In this document: positions 7,966 through 15,619 of the stretch, in pieces
Position numbering within the stretch: the stretch's first letter is position 1
Layout: each line of letters starts with the position of its first letter
Assembly (NCBI GenBank): GCA_014803435.1
Contig: JACYFD010000008.1
Coordinates: 23,579-87,578 of the forward strand
From: Cellulosimicrobium terreum
GTDB taxonomy: Bacteria > Actinomycetota > Actinomycetes > Actinomycetales > Cellulomonadaceae
DNA: 64,000 bases
Reading direction: 5' to 3'
Notes under the pieces: model-generated
Told to the model about the DNA's origin: nothing
Database searches by the model: none
Seen by the model: the letters and a program-made list of their open reading frames with translations, nothing else
Translations under genes and position numbers: made by a program

Positions 7966-7982
7966 CGGCGATACCGGAGGCT
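7940..7982 (+). promoter_or_regulatory. CIS sheath-operon promoter with three 11-bp-phased GTGAC repeats
   Basis: GTGACGC starts at 7940 and again at 7951, and GTGACGG at 7962, exactly 11 bp apart. After the third heptamer come 8 nt and then GAGGCT (7977-7982), a likely -10 box. Direct heptamers at 11-bp spacing ending 8 bp before the -10 are the established layout of SARP-type activator sites. The CIS minus-operon promoter at 32355-32403 has the same layout. A 43-nt leader with AAGGAG precedes the sheath ATG at 8026. Confidence 0.65.
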
Positions 7983-8025
7983 CGACGTACGGACGGTCGT
8001 CCCGCCGGCGTCGAAGGAGCCACCC

Positions 8026-9573
8026 ATGACCATCACTCCCACCCACCCGGGTGTCTACATCACCGAGGTGCCGAGCGGGAACCGCGCGATCACGGGTGTC
8101 GCGACGTCGATCACGGCGTTCGTGGGCCCGGCGGACCGTGGGCCCGCAAACGAACCGGTGCAGATCAGCAGCCTCGCCGACTTCGACCGCCGGTTCGGCG
8201 GCCTGGCGCGCAACAGCGGTCTCGGCTACGCGGTGCGGGACTTCTACCTCAACGGCGGGGGTCGCGCCATCGTCGTGCGGATAGCGGCCGCCGACGCGCA
8301 GACCGCGACCCTGGAGGTCGGCGACGTCACCCTGGAGGCCGCCGGACCGGGCGAGTGGGCCAACACCCTCGAGGTGGAGGTGCAGCACCTGCCCGACCCG
8401 GAGGCCGCCGAGGTGGCCGAGTCCCAGGGCGCCGGGATCGAGGGCGGCGACCTGTTCACCCTGATCGTGCGGGAGGCCCCGGGCGCGGAGCCTTCCGAGG
8501 TGTTCCGCAACGTCACCATGCTCGATGGTCCACGGCGTGTGGACCGGGTGCTGGAGGCGTCGTTGCTGGTCCAGGCCGTGGCGGTCCCGGACGCCGGCAA
8601 CCCCCGTCCGCCCGCTGCCACGGTGACGGTCGCTGCGGGCGACGAGGGTGCCTCAGGATCCACGATCGTCGCCACCGACTACGCGAGCGCGGCCCTCCAG
8701 TCGTCGCGGGGAGGGATCTTCGCGCTCGAGGACGCGGACCTCGTCAACATCATCGTCCTGCCGCCTCCCACCCCCGGTGGGGCTCTGCCCGCCGCGGTGT
8801 GGCCGGAGGCTCTCGCCTACGCGGTGACGCGGCGCGCGTTCCTCGTCGTCGACCCGCCGCCGGACACGACGCCTGCCGACGCCGCGACGTTCGCGGCCGA
8901 CAGCGGTCTGACAGGCATCGCCGCCCGCAACGCCGCTCTCTACTACCCACGGGTCCGGCACGCAGACCCGCTGCGCGGCGGGACGATCGGGACGTTCGCC
9001 CCGGGTGGTGTCGTCGCGGGGGTCATGGCACGGACCGACGGCGCCCGCGGGGTCTGGAAGGCTCCCGCCGGTCTGGAGGCCGCGATGACCGGCGTCGTCG
9101 ACCTGGAACGACACCTCACGAACGACGAGAACGGCGACCTCAACCCGCGCGGGATCAACGCGCTGCGCACGTTCCGCGACGCCGGGTCCGTGGTCTGGGG
9201 AGCTCGCACCCTGCGAGGTGCGGACGTGCTGGCCGACGAGTACGGGTACGTGCCGGTACGACGGTTCGCCCTGTTCCTCGAGGAGAGCCTGTTCCGGGGC
9301 ACCCAGTGGGTCGTGTTCGAACCCAACGACGAACCCCTGTGGGCGCAGATCCGTCTCACGGTGGGCGGGTTCCTGCAGGACCTTTTCCGCAAGGGCGCGT
9401 TCCAGGGCCGGACGCCGCGCGAGGCGTACTTCGTCAAGTGCGACGCCGAGACCACCACCCAGTTCGACATCGACCGCGGGATCGTGAACATTCAGGTCGG
9501 GTTCGCACCGCTCAAGCCGGCGGAGTTCGTCATCGTCTCGGTCCAGCAGAAGACTGCTGCGGCCACCGACTAG
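8026..9573 (+). CDS. Contractile injection system sheath protein
   Basis: A 515-residue contractile sheath subunit of the Afp2-4/Pvc2-4, T4 gp18 and phage FI type. It polymerises around the inner tube, and its contraction drives the tube forward. The N-terminus PTHPGVYITEVPSGNRAITGV and the C-terminal half (DPRGINALRTF-like NPRGINALRTFRDAGSVVWGARTL, then VRRFALFLEESLFRGTQWVVFEPND and LWAQIRLTVGGFLQDLFRKG) are the classic conserved blocks. It starts at ATG 8026 with AAGGAG upstream. There is only one sheath gene here, unlike the three of Afp/PVC, so the sheath is probably homopolymeric. It is the first gene of a six-gene operon, and its stop TAG is part of the next gene's ribosome site. Confidence 0.96.
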   Translation: MTITPTHPGVYITEVPSGNRAITGVATSITAFVGPADRGPANEPVQISSLADFDRRFGGLARNSGLGYAVRDFYLNGGGRAIVVRIAAADAQTATLEVGDVTLEAAGPGEWANTLEVEVQHLPDPEAAEVAESQGAGIEGGDLFTLIVREAPGAEPSEVFRNVTMLDGPRRVDRVLEASLLVQAVAVPDAGNPRPPAATVTVAAGDEGASGSTIVATDYASAALQSSRGGIFALEDADLVNIIVLPPPTPGGALPAAVWPEALAYAVTRRAFLVVDPPPDTTPADAATFAADSGLTGIAARNAALYYPRVRHADPLRGGTIGTFAPGGVVAGVMARTDGARGVWKAPAGLEAAMTGVVDLERHLTNDENGDLNPRGINALRTFRDAGSVVWGARTLRGADVLADEYGYVPVRRFALFLEESLFRGTQWVVFEPNDEPLWAQIRLTVGGFLQDLFRKGAFQGRTPREAYFVKCDAETTTQFDIDRGIVNIQVGFAPLKPAEFVIVSVQQKTAAATD

Positions 9574-9583
9574 GAGGCATACC

Positions 9584-10102
9584 GTGGCCGAGTTCACCGT
9601 CAACGCCACCCGGTTCGACCCATACAAGAACTTCAAGTTCCGCGTGAAGTGGGACGGCAGGTACGTGGCCGGCATCAGCAAGGTCAGCGCGCTCAAGAAG
9701 ACCACCGAGGTGGTGACGCACCGCGACGGTGCCGACCCGTCGAGCAGCCGCAAGTCGCCCGGTCGCACCGAGTACGAGGCGATCACGCTCGAGCGGGGCA
9801 TCACGCACGACCCGGAGTTCGAGAAGTGGTCCGACAAGGTGTGGGGGTTCGGCGCCGGGCTCGGCGCCGAGTCGTCCCTCGCGGACTTCCGCAAGGACGT
9901 CATCCTGGAGATGTACAACGAGGCGGGGCAGCTCGCGCTGGCCTACAAGATCTACCGCTGCTGGGTCTCGGAGTACCAGCCGATGCCCGAGCTGGACGCG
10001 AACGCGAACGGCGTGGCGATCGCGATGCTCAAGCTCGAGAACGAGGGCTGGGAGCGCGATACCGCCGTCGCCGAACCCACCGAACCGACGCTCGAGGCGT
10101 GA
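9584..10102 (+). CDS. Contractile injection system inner tube protein
   Basis: A 172-residue tube (gp19/Hcp-like) subunit, stacked in hexameric rings inside the sheath. The sequence is typical of the phage-tail-like tube family: FDPYKNFKFRVKWDGRYVAG, then KKTTEVVTHRDG, YEAITLERGITHDPEFEKW and YNEAGQLALAYKIYRCW. The start is GTG 9584; TAGGAGG at 9571-9577 supplies both the sheath stop and a strong ribosome site. The stop overlaps the next start (TGATG). It is the only tube gene in the cluster, whereas Afp/PVC encode two (Afp1 and Afp5). Confidence 0.95.
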   Translation: MAEFTVNATRFDPYKNFKFRVKWDGRYVAGISKVSALKKTTEVVTHRDGADPSSSRKSPGRTEYEAITLERGITHDPEFEKWSDKVWGFGAGLGAESSLADFRKDVILEMYNEAGQLALAYKIYRCWVSEYQPMPELDANANGVAIAMLKLENEGWERDTAVAEPTEPTLEA

Positions 10103-10806
10103 TGTCGGGCGACGGCGCCGTCCTCGCGCTCGCGGAGGCGCTGTCACAGTCGCCCCCGGCGTTGCGCGGTGCCACGCTGCTGGTCGAGGTCGGCCAGGCC
10201 GCCGACGTCGACGCGGCGAGCACGATCACGCTCGCCCGGGCGGGAGCGGTCGCCCTCGACCTGCTGCGCGACAGCGCCGGCCCGGTGCTGGCCACCGTCC
10301 TGACGTGCCCGGGCTGCGCCGAGCCGCTCGACGTCCCGCTCGTGCTCGACGAGCTCGCCGCGACCACCGCCGTCCCCGACGAGGAGGTCCGGGTCGACGG
10401 TGCTGTGGTCCGTGCCCCGACGACGGCGGACCTGGTCGCCGCGTCGTCCGCCCCCGACCCGTCCCGGGCGTTGCGGGACCGGTGCGTGCGATGGGAGTCG
10501 GACCTGTCGGCGGACCGCCGGGACGCGGCCCTGGCCCAGGTCGACGAGGTCGCCGAACGGCTCACGGGCGCGGCGGGGATCAGCCTGCGCCTGGAGTGCC
10601 CCGCTTGCGGCGCACCCGTGTCAGCGGACGTCGACCTGGTCGCCCTGCTCGACGACCGGCTGCAGGGCGACGCCCGTCGGATCGTCGCCGAGGTCGCCAC
10701 GCTCGCCGCCGCCTTCGGGTGGTCGGAGGCCGACGTCCTCGCGCTGCCTGCACGCCGTCGTGCCGCCTACCTCGATGCGGCCCGGAACCCGGTGCCGTCC
10801 CGATGA
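10102..10806 (+). CDS. T4-type baseplate hub assembly chaperone-like zinc-ribbon protein
   Basis: A 234-residue protein in the position where contractile tail clusters carry a T4_baseplate family (gp26/gp51-like) assembly protein. Two CxxC pairs are visible, each before a beta strand: CPGCAEPLDVPL (about 71-82) and CPACGAPVSADVDL (about 166-179). Together they could bind one zinc ion. The last ~40 residues form a helical block (VATLAAAFGWSEADVLALPARRRAAYLDA) typical of this family. The role is inferred: assembly of the baseplate hub rather than a part of the finished particle. It starts at ATG 10102, coupled to the tube gene, and its stop overlaps the next start (ATGA). Confidence 0.7.
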   Translation: MSGDGAVLALAEALSQSPPALRGATLLVEVGQAADVDAASTITLARAGAVALDLLRDSAGPVLATVLTCPGCAEPLDVPLVLDELAATTAVPDEEVRVDGAVVRAPTTADLVAASSAPDPSRALRDRCVRWESDLSADRRDAALAQVDEVAERLTGAAGISLRLECPACGAPVSADVDLVALLDDRLQGDARRIVAEVATLAAAFGWSEADVLALPARRRAAYLDAARNPVPSR

Positions 10807-11954
10807 GCGTCTTCGACCGGCTCGCGGCGCGGGCCACGACGACGGACGGCCCCACGGTCGTGGCGCGCCGCCCGGCACCCTTCGAGCCGGCCCGCGCCGC
10901 CCCGGGCAGGCCGTCGACGTCGGCCGCGAGGACCCGCACGGACGACGCACCGCCTGACGGCAGCACGTCCCTCGTCGACGTGACTGTCCCACCTGGCCCC
11001 CTCGCACCCGACTCCGGGACACCCGCACGGCACGACCACGCCGCGGCAGACGCCGTCCCCGGCACGGTCCGACCGCGGACGGGGGACGGGGACGGAGCGC
11101 GGGGCCGGGTCGCGTCCGGCACGGGTCCTGAGCCGCTGACGCGCCGCCCGACGTCGGGGCCGTCGTCGGGCGGCCCGGCGCCGGCGCCCGGATCGGCGTC
11201 GTCGGGACCGCCGTGGCCCGGGTCGCCATCGGGACCTGACCGCAGGATCACGCGGCTCGGCGTGCGCGGGCGGGGACCGGGGAGCGCGTACCTCGACGCC
11301 GCGGTTCCCGTCGCTCCCGGTGACGGCGCCGCGCCCGACCGTTCGAGCCCCGCTCCCACCTCGGACCCGGCGCCGTTCCTGGGACCGCACCGTCCCGGAC
11401 GGACGGACCGCCAGGACCCCGGGCTGGGGGTGCGCGCAGTCCGAGGTCGCGCGGCCGAGCACCCCGCGACGCACCGGCCGGTCGCGCGCGAGGACGGCGA
11501 CGACGCGAGCGGCGTGCCAGCATCCCTGCGCCACGCCTCCGCGGCGGTCCCGGTGCCCACCGGGTCCTGGGCCGCGCCCCGGACGGCGGGTCCCGATCCC
11601 GCCGTCACGACCGGCCCCGCGGCGTCGGGCCCCGCCGGTGCGGCGGTCCCGTCCGCGCGGAACCGCACCGTCTCGACCACGGACCTCCTCGCCCGGCTGG
11701 CACCTGCCCTGGAGCGCACCGGTGCTGCCGGCGCCGCCGAGGCCGACCGCCTCCGGGACAGGTCGGCGCAGCCGCTCGCCGTCACCGGGCTCGACCCTGT
11801 CGAGGTACCGGTCACCGCGGACGTGCACCTCCACGTCGGGCGGGTGGAGATCCACCACCCGCCCGGTCAGGTGCCCCCGGCACCGCCGGTCGCCCGGGCA
11901 CGTGTCGACCACGCCGCCTACCTTGCCCGGCAGAAGGACCGGTGGCGGCGATGA
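10803..11954 (+). CDS. Low-complexity CIS-associated protein with conserved C-terminal motif
   Basis: A 383-residue protein rich in Pro, Ala, Gly, Arg and Thr, with no recognisable fold over residues ~15-290 and no membrane segment. The last ~100 residues look structured: VSTTDLLARLAPALERTG, then VPVTADVHLHVGRVEIH, a Pro-rich stretch and AAYLARQKDRWR. Short CIS-cluster proteins often end in a similar IGRIEVR...P-rich...YL..R block, so I take this C-terminus as its particle-binding part. Its exact role is unknown; a scaffold, a linker or a length-determining protein is possible, since no ordinary tape measure is visible in the cluster. It overlaps both neighbours by ATGA. Confidence 0.6.
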   Translation: MSVFDRLAARATTTDGPTVVARRPAPFEPARAAPGRPSTSAARTRTDDAPPDGSTSLVDVTVPPGPLAPDSGTPARHDHAAADAVPGTVRPRTGDGDGARGRVASGTGPEPLTRRPTSGPSSGGPAPAPGSASSGPPWPGSPSGPDRRITRLGVRGRGPGSAYLDAAVPVAPGDGAAPDRSSPAPTSDPAPFLGPHRPGRTDRQDPGLGVRAVRGRAAEHPATHRPVAREDGDDASGVPASLRHASAAVPVPTGSWAAPRTAGPDPAVTTGPAASGPAGAAVPSARNRTVSTTDLLARLAPALERTGAAGAAEADRLRDRSAQPLAVTGLDPVEVPVTADVHLHVGRVEIHHPPGQVPPAPPVARARVDHAAYLARQKDRWRR

Positions 11955-13195
11955 GCAACACCCTGGCGATCGCCGCGGTGACGACGAGCATCCGGTTCCT
12001 GCTGCACGAGGCGCTGACCGGTGCCGAGCCGGCGCCCGTCGGCGGTGCCGACGTCACGACGCTCCGGCCCGCCCAGCTCGCCGACGCCGACACCGTCGGG
12101 ACGGGCGCGTCGGGTCTCAACGTGTACCTGTACCAGGTCACGCCCAACCACGCGTGGAACCTGCACGACCTGCCGACGCGCCATCGCGACGGCAGCCTCG
12201 CGCGCCGTCCCACCACCGCGCTCGACCTGCACTACCTCGTCACCGCGTACGGCGACGAGGAGGCGCTGGAGCCCCAGCGGCTGCTCGCCCGCGGCGCGCT
12301 GGCGCTCGCGGCAAACCCGGTGCTCACGAGGTCGGTGATCGAGGCGGCGGTCGACACGTTCGACTCAGGGGCGACGAGCTTCCTGGACGCCGCCGACCTG
12401 GTCGACCAGGACGAGCTCGTGAAGATCACGGCGACGCCCCTGCCCCTGGAGGAGCTGTCGAAGCTGTGGGGGGTGCTCGGCACCCCGTACCTGCTCTCGC
12501 AGGCGTACACGGCCACGGTGGTGATCATGGAGGCCGCGCTGCCGGTCCGCACGCCGCTGCCGGTCACGACGCGTGCGCTGACGGTCCGGCCGTTCGGGCG
12601 GGTCCTGCTCGACGACGTCGCGGTCGACGGCGGCGGTCCCGCCGTCACCGGAGCCACGCTGGTGCTCACGGGGCGTGGACTCCTGGGTGCCCGCACCGTC
12701 GTCTCGATCGCCGGGGAGCGGCTCGAGGTCGAGCCGTCGTCGCGCACCACGCGCCTCACGACGATCCTTCCCGGCACCGTCAGGGCAGGCGTCCACGCAG
12801 TCCAGGTGGTGCACGACGAGGAGCCGGGCGCGCCGGGGGAGCCGACCCGGGTGCTGGCCCGGTCCGACGCGCTGCCCCTGGTCGTGCGGCCGGACGTCGG
12901 CACGGTGACGACGACGGCGACGCTGGTGCGAGTCCCCGTGTCACCGGGTGTGCGGGAGGGGCAGCGCGCCACGGTCGGCCTCGTCCGGCTCGACGGCGAC
13001 CCTGACGTCCCGGCTCTCGTCGAGGAGCACTTCGGGCCCGTGGACGCCGCCGACGAGCCGGTCGACCTGCTGGACGTGCCCCGGGCGTCGCTCTCCCCGG
13101 GGACGTGGCTGGTGCGCGTCCTCGTGGACGGCGTCCCGAGCCTGCCGACGAGGTCGGACGACACGTTCGACGGACCCGTGGTGGTGCTGGCGTGA
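11951..13195 (+). CDS. DUF4255 (Pvc16-like) tail terminator / cap protein
   Basis: A 414-residue protein. The N-terminal ~190 residues are DUF4255 (MSNTLAIAAVTTSIRFLLHEAL, LNVYLYQVTPNHAWNLHDLPTR, TALDLHYLVTAYGDEEALEPQ), the family of Afp16/Pvc16, which caps the tube and sheath end distal to the baseplate and ends polymerisation. Residues ~200-414 contain extra beta-rich, probably Ig-like modules (GATLVLTGRGLLGARTVVSI, GTWLVRVLVDGV). ATG 11951 overlaps the upstream stop, and its own stop overlaps the next GTG (GTGA), so it belongs to the sheath operon. Confidence 0.9.
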   Translation: MSNTLAIAAVTTSIRFLLHEALTGAEPAPVGGADVTTLRPAQLADADTVGTGASGLNVYLYQVTPNHAWNLHDLPTRHRDGSLARRPTTALDLHYLVTAYGDEEALEPQRLLARGALALAANPVLTRSVIEAAVDTFDSGATSFLDAADLVDQDELVKITATPLPLEELSKLWGVLGTPYLLSQAYTATVVIMEAALPVRTPLPVTTRALTVRPFGRVLLDDVAVDGGGPAVTGATLVLTGRGLLGARTVVSIAGERLEVEPSSRTTRLTTILPGTVRAGVHAVQVVHDEEPGAPGEPTRVLARSDALPLVVRPDVGTVTTTATLVRVPVSPGVREGQRATVGLVRLDGDPDVPALVEEHFGPVDAADEPVDLLDVPRASLSPGTWLVRVLVDGVPSLPTRSDDTFDGPVVVLA

Positions 13196-15066
13196 GCACC
13201 GTCACCGGCGCCGACGCCCGCGACCTGGTGGTGAGCGAGCTGGCGGTCGTGCGGGCCGACCTGCTCGGCCGGGATGCCGCCCCCGAGCGCGCGAGGCTCG
13301 ACGCGCAGCGCGAGCGCGTGCCCGGCCCGGGCCCGCTGGACGACCTCGAGTCGGGGTTCGGCCTGAGCGCGTTCGAACGCCGGACCCTGCTGCTCGCGTG
13401 CGGCCCGGAGCTGGTGGGCGAGGTAGCGCGCGAGCTCGTCGAACGGACGGGGAGCCCGCACCTCACGTTCGGCGCCGCGCTGGAGCACCTGCCGGGCGCC
13501 CACTGGGACGCACTGGTCCCGGAGGCACCGTTGCGCCGCTGGGGGCTCGTGAGCCTGACAGAGTCGTCGTCGTTGCTCGCGGCGCCGCTGATCCCTGACG
13601 AGCAGGTGGTGCACCGGTTGGCCGGCGTCGAGGCGCTGGACGAGGAGCTGGAGCTGCGCAGCCTGCCGGTCGGAGGCCTGGCTCCGCTCGCACCGGCGCA
13701 CCGCGCCGTGGTCTCGGAGGTCGTCGCCCGCTGGGAGTCCGACGGCCCGGTCGTGCTGCGCGGACCGCAGCCGGGCACCACCCGGGCGGTGGCCGCCGCG
13801 GCGTGCGCGGTCGTGGGCCTGACCCCCCGGCTCCTCGGCGGCGCCGACCTGCCGTCCGGTGTCGTCGACCTGGAGCGGCTGCTGCGCCGGCTCGTGCGCC
13901 AGACGGTGCTCGGGCGGGTCGGGTGGCTGATCGACCTGGACGCGCCGCACGTGCCCGACGCGCTCGGTCGTGCCCTCGCCGCGGGCGACGCGCCCGTCGT
14001 GCTGCTGGGAGCGTCGGGGACGCAGGCCGCCGTGCTGGAACGGCTCGGCCTGCCGGTCCTGGAGGTGCCGAGGCTCGGCGCGGGGGCACGGCGCGCGGTG
14101 CTGGCCGCGGCGTTGTCCCGGGCGGGCACCGCCGCGCCCGACGACGAGGTCGAGGCCGCCGCGGGCGCGTTCGACCTGGCGGCGGACGACGTCGACGACG
14201 TGGCGCGCGACGTCGCCTCCGGCATGCCCCTGTGGTCGGCGTGCCGGCGTCGGCCGCGCGCCGACGTCGGGAGTCTCGCGCAGGTGCGGGTCGCCCGGGC
14301 CGGGTGGGACCGGCTGGTGCTGCCCGCGGCCCAGGTCGCGCAGCTGCGCGCGCTGGTGGCGACCGTGCGGCATCGCGCCACGGTCCTGGACGACTGGGGC
14401 TTCGGGGCGTCGTCGAGCCGGGGCCGGGGCACGACCGCGCTGTTCACGGGCGACAGCGGGACCGGCAAGACGTTCACCGCCGAGGTCCTCGCGCACGACC
14501 TGCAGCTCGACCTGGTGCACGTCGACCTGTCCCAGGTGGTCGACAAGTACGTCGGGGAGACGGAGAAGCGGCTCGCGCGCCTGTTCGACGCCGCGGAGGA
14601 CGGCGGCATGGTGCTGCTGTTCGACGAGGCGGACGCCCTCTTCGGGAAGCGCTCGGACGTCAAGGACAGCCACGACCGGTACGCCAACGTCGAGGTCGGG
14701 TACCTGCTGCAGCGTCTGGAGGCGTTCACCGGGCTGGCGGTCCTGACGACGAACGCCCGCAGCTCCCTGGACCAGGCGTTCACCCGACGCCTGTCCGCCG
14801 TGGTCACCTTTCCCTACCCGGACGTGGCCGCCCGTCGGCGCATGTGGGCGCAGAGCCTGCCCGACGCCGTGCCGTCTCGCGACGTCGACCTCGACCGCCT
14901 GGCGCAGGCCGACCTCTCCGGCGGTGGCATCGCCGCCGCTGCGCTCGTCGCCGCGTTCCTCGCGGCCGACGACGGCAGGGTCCTGACGATGGAGCACCTC
15001 ACCCAGGCGGTGCGCTGGGAGCTGGGCAAGTCCGGGCGGGTGTCCGGTCTGCGCGACCCGCGCTGA
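13192..15066 (+). CDS. CIS-associated AAA+ ATPase (Afp15/Pvc15-like)
   Basis: A 624-residue AAA+ ATPase, the class always found in Afp/PVC-type CIS clusters. There it is linked to particle assembly or to loading and unfolding of cargo. Residues 1-~200 form a helical/winged-helix N-terminal region. The AAA module has Walker A GDSGTGKT (about 420-427), Walker B VLLFDEADALFGKR (about 473-486), sensor 1 LTTNARSSLDQAF and the arginine-finger region FTRRL. A second, degenerate P-loop-like domain (VVLRGPQPGTTRAV, WLIDLDAPHVPDAL) lies near residues 185-260. The start is GTG 13192 in a GTGA overlap. It is the last gene of the plus operon, converging on the minus operon with an 11-nt gap. Confidence 0.92.
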   Translation: MSTVTGADARDLVVSELAVVRADLLGRDAAPERARLDAQRERVPGPGPLDDLESGFGLSAFERRTLLLACGPELVGEVARELVERTGSPHLTFGAALEHLPGAHWDALVPEAPLRRWGLVSLTESSSLLAAPLIPDEQVVHRLAGVEALDEELELRSLPVGGLAPLAPAHRAVVSEVVARWESDGPVVLRGPQPGTTRAVAAAACAVVGLTPRLLGGADLPSGVVDLERLLRRLVRQTVLGRVGWLIDLDAPHVPDALGRALAAGDAPVVLLGASGTQAAVLERLGLPVLEVPRLGAGARRAVLAAALSRAGTAAPDDEVEAAAGAFDLAADDVDDVARDVASGMPLWSACRRRPRADVGSLAQVRVARAGWDRLVLPAAQVAQLRALVATVRHRATVLDDWGFGASSSRGRGTTALFTGDSGTGKTFTAEVLAHDLQLDLVHVDLSQVVDKYVGETEKRLARLFDAAEDGGMVLLFDEADALFGKRSDVKDSHDRYANVEVGYLLQRLEAFTGLAVLTTNARSSLDQAFTRRLSAVVTFPYPDVAARRRMWAQSLPDAVPSRDVDLDRLAQADLSGGGIAAAALVAAFLAADDGRVLTMEHLTQAVRWELGKSGRVSGLRDPR

Positions 15067-15076
15067 GCACCGCGAC

Positions 15077-15619
15077 CTACCCCCTGCCCTCCCGGGCGGC
15101 GGCACGGAGCGCGAGGTCGACCTCCGCCGCGACCGACGGCACGACGTCCTGGTCGCGCAGCCACGCGAGCGTCGCGGTGGCGCGGGTCCCGCCGAGCTCA
15201 CCGAGCGAGCAGGCGGCACGTTCGAGCTCGTCGTCGGTCAGGGCGGTGTGCCGCACGAGGTGGTCGAGTGCCGCGACGGCGTCGTCCACGGGGACGAGCC
15301 CGAGCAGGTCGATGGCGCACGGACGCACCATGGGGTCGTCGAGGAGCGGGACGACGCGCCGCACCACCTCGGCGCCGCGGTCCCGACCCGCGGCGGCCAC
15401 GGCGTCCTGCAGGAGGGACTCGAAACCGGCGCGGTCGGGCACGGGCACCCGTGGGTCGCCGACGTCCGCGAGGATGCCGAGGAGGTCGTCGAGCGACGAC
15501 GCGTCCAGACCGGCGAGGAGCTCCCGTTCGGCATGGCGGCGCTGCCGCGGCGTGGTGAACGGGCCGAGCGGCCCGACGAGGTGGGCGAGCTCGTGCCACA
15601 GGTCGTCGCGCCGGCTCAT
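15077..15619 (-). CDS. Small HEAT-like helical protein coupled to the effector candidate
   Basis: A 180-residue soluble protein predicted to be almost all helical, in repeats resembling HEAT units (VVRRVVPLLDDPMVRPCAIDLLGLV, DDAVAALDHLVRHTALTD, LERAACSLGELGGTRATATLAWL). No known family can be named with confidence. Its ATG overlaps the stop of the 1043-residue DUF4157 protein (ATGA), and it is the last gene of the CIS minus operon. Such tight coupling suggests a partner: an immunity protein, a cargo chaperone or a loading adaptor. The sequence alone does not say which. Confidence 0.7.
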   Translation of the reverse strand: MSRRDDLWHELAHLVGPLGPFTTPRQRRHAERELLAGLDASSLDDLLGILADVGDPRVPVPDRAGFESLLQDAVAAAGRDRGAEVVRRVVPLLDDPMVRPCAIDLLGLVPVDDAVAALDHLVRHTALTDDELERAACSLGELGGTRATATLAWLRDQDVVPSVAAEVDLALRAAAREGRG

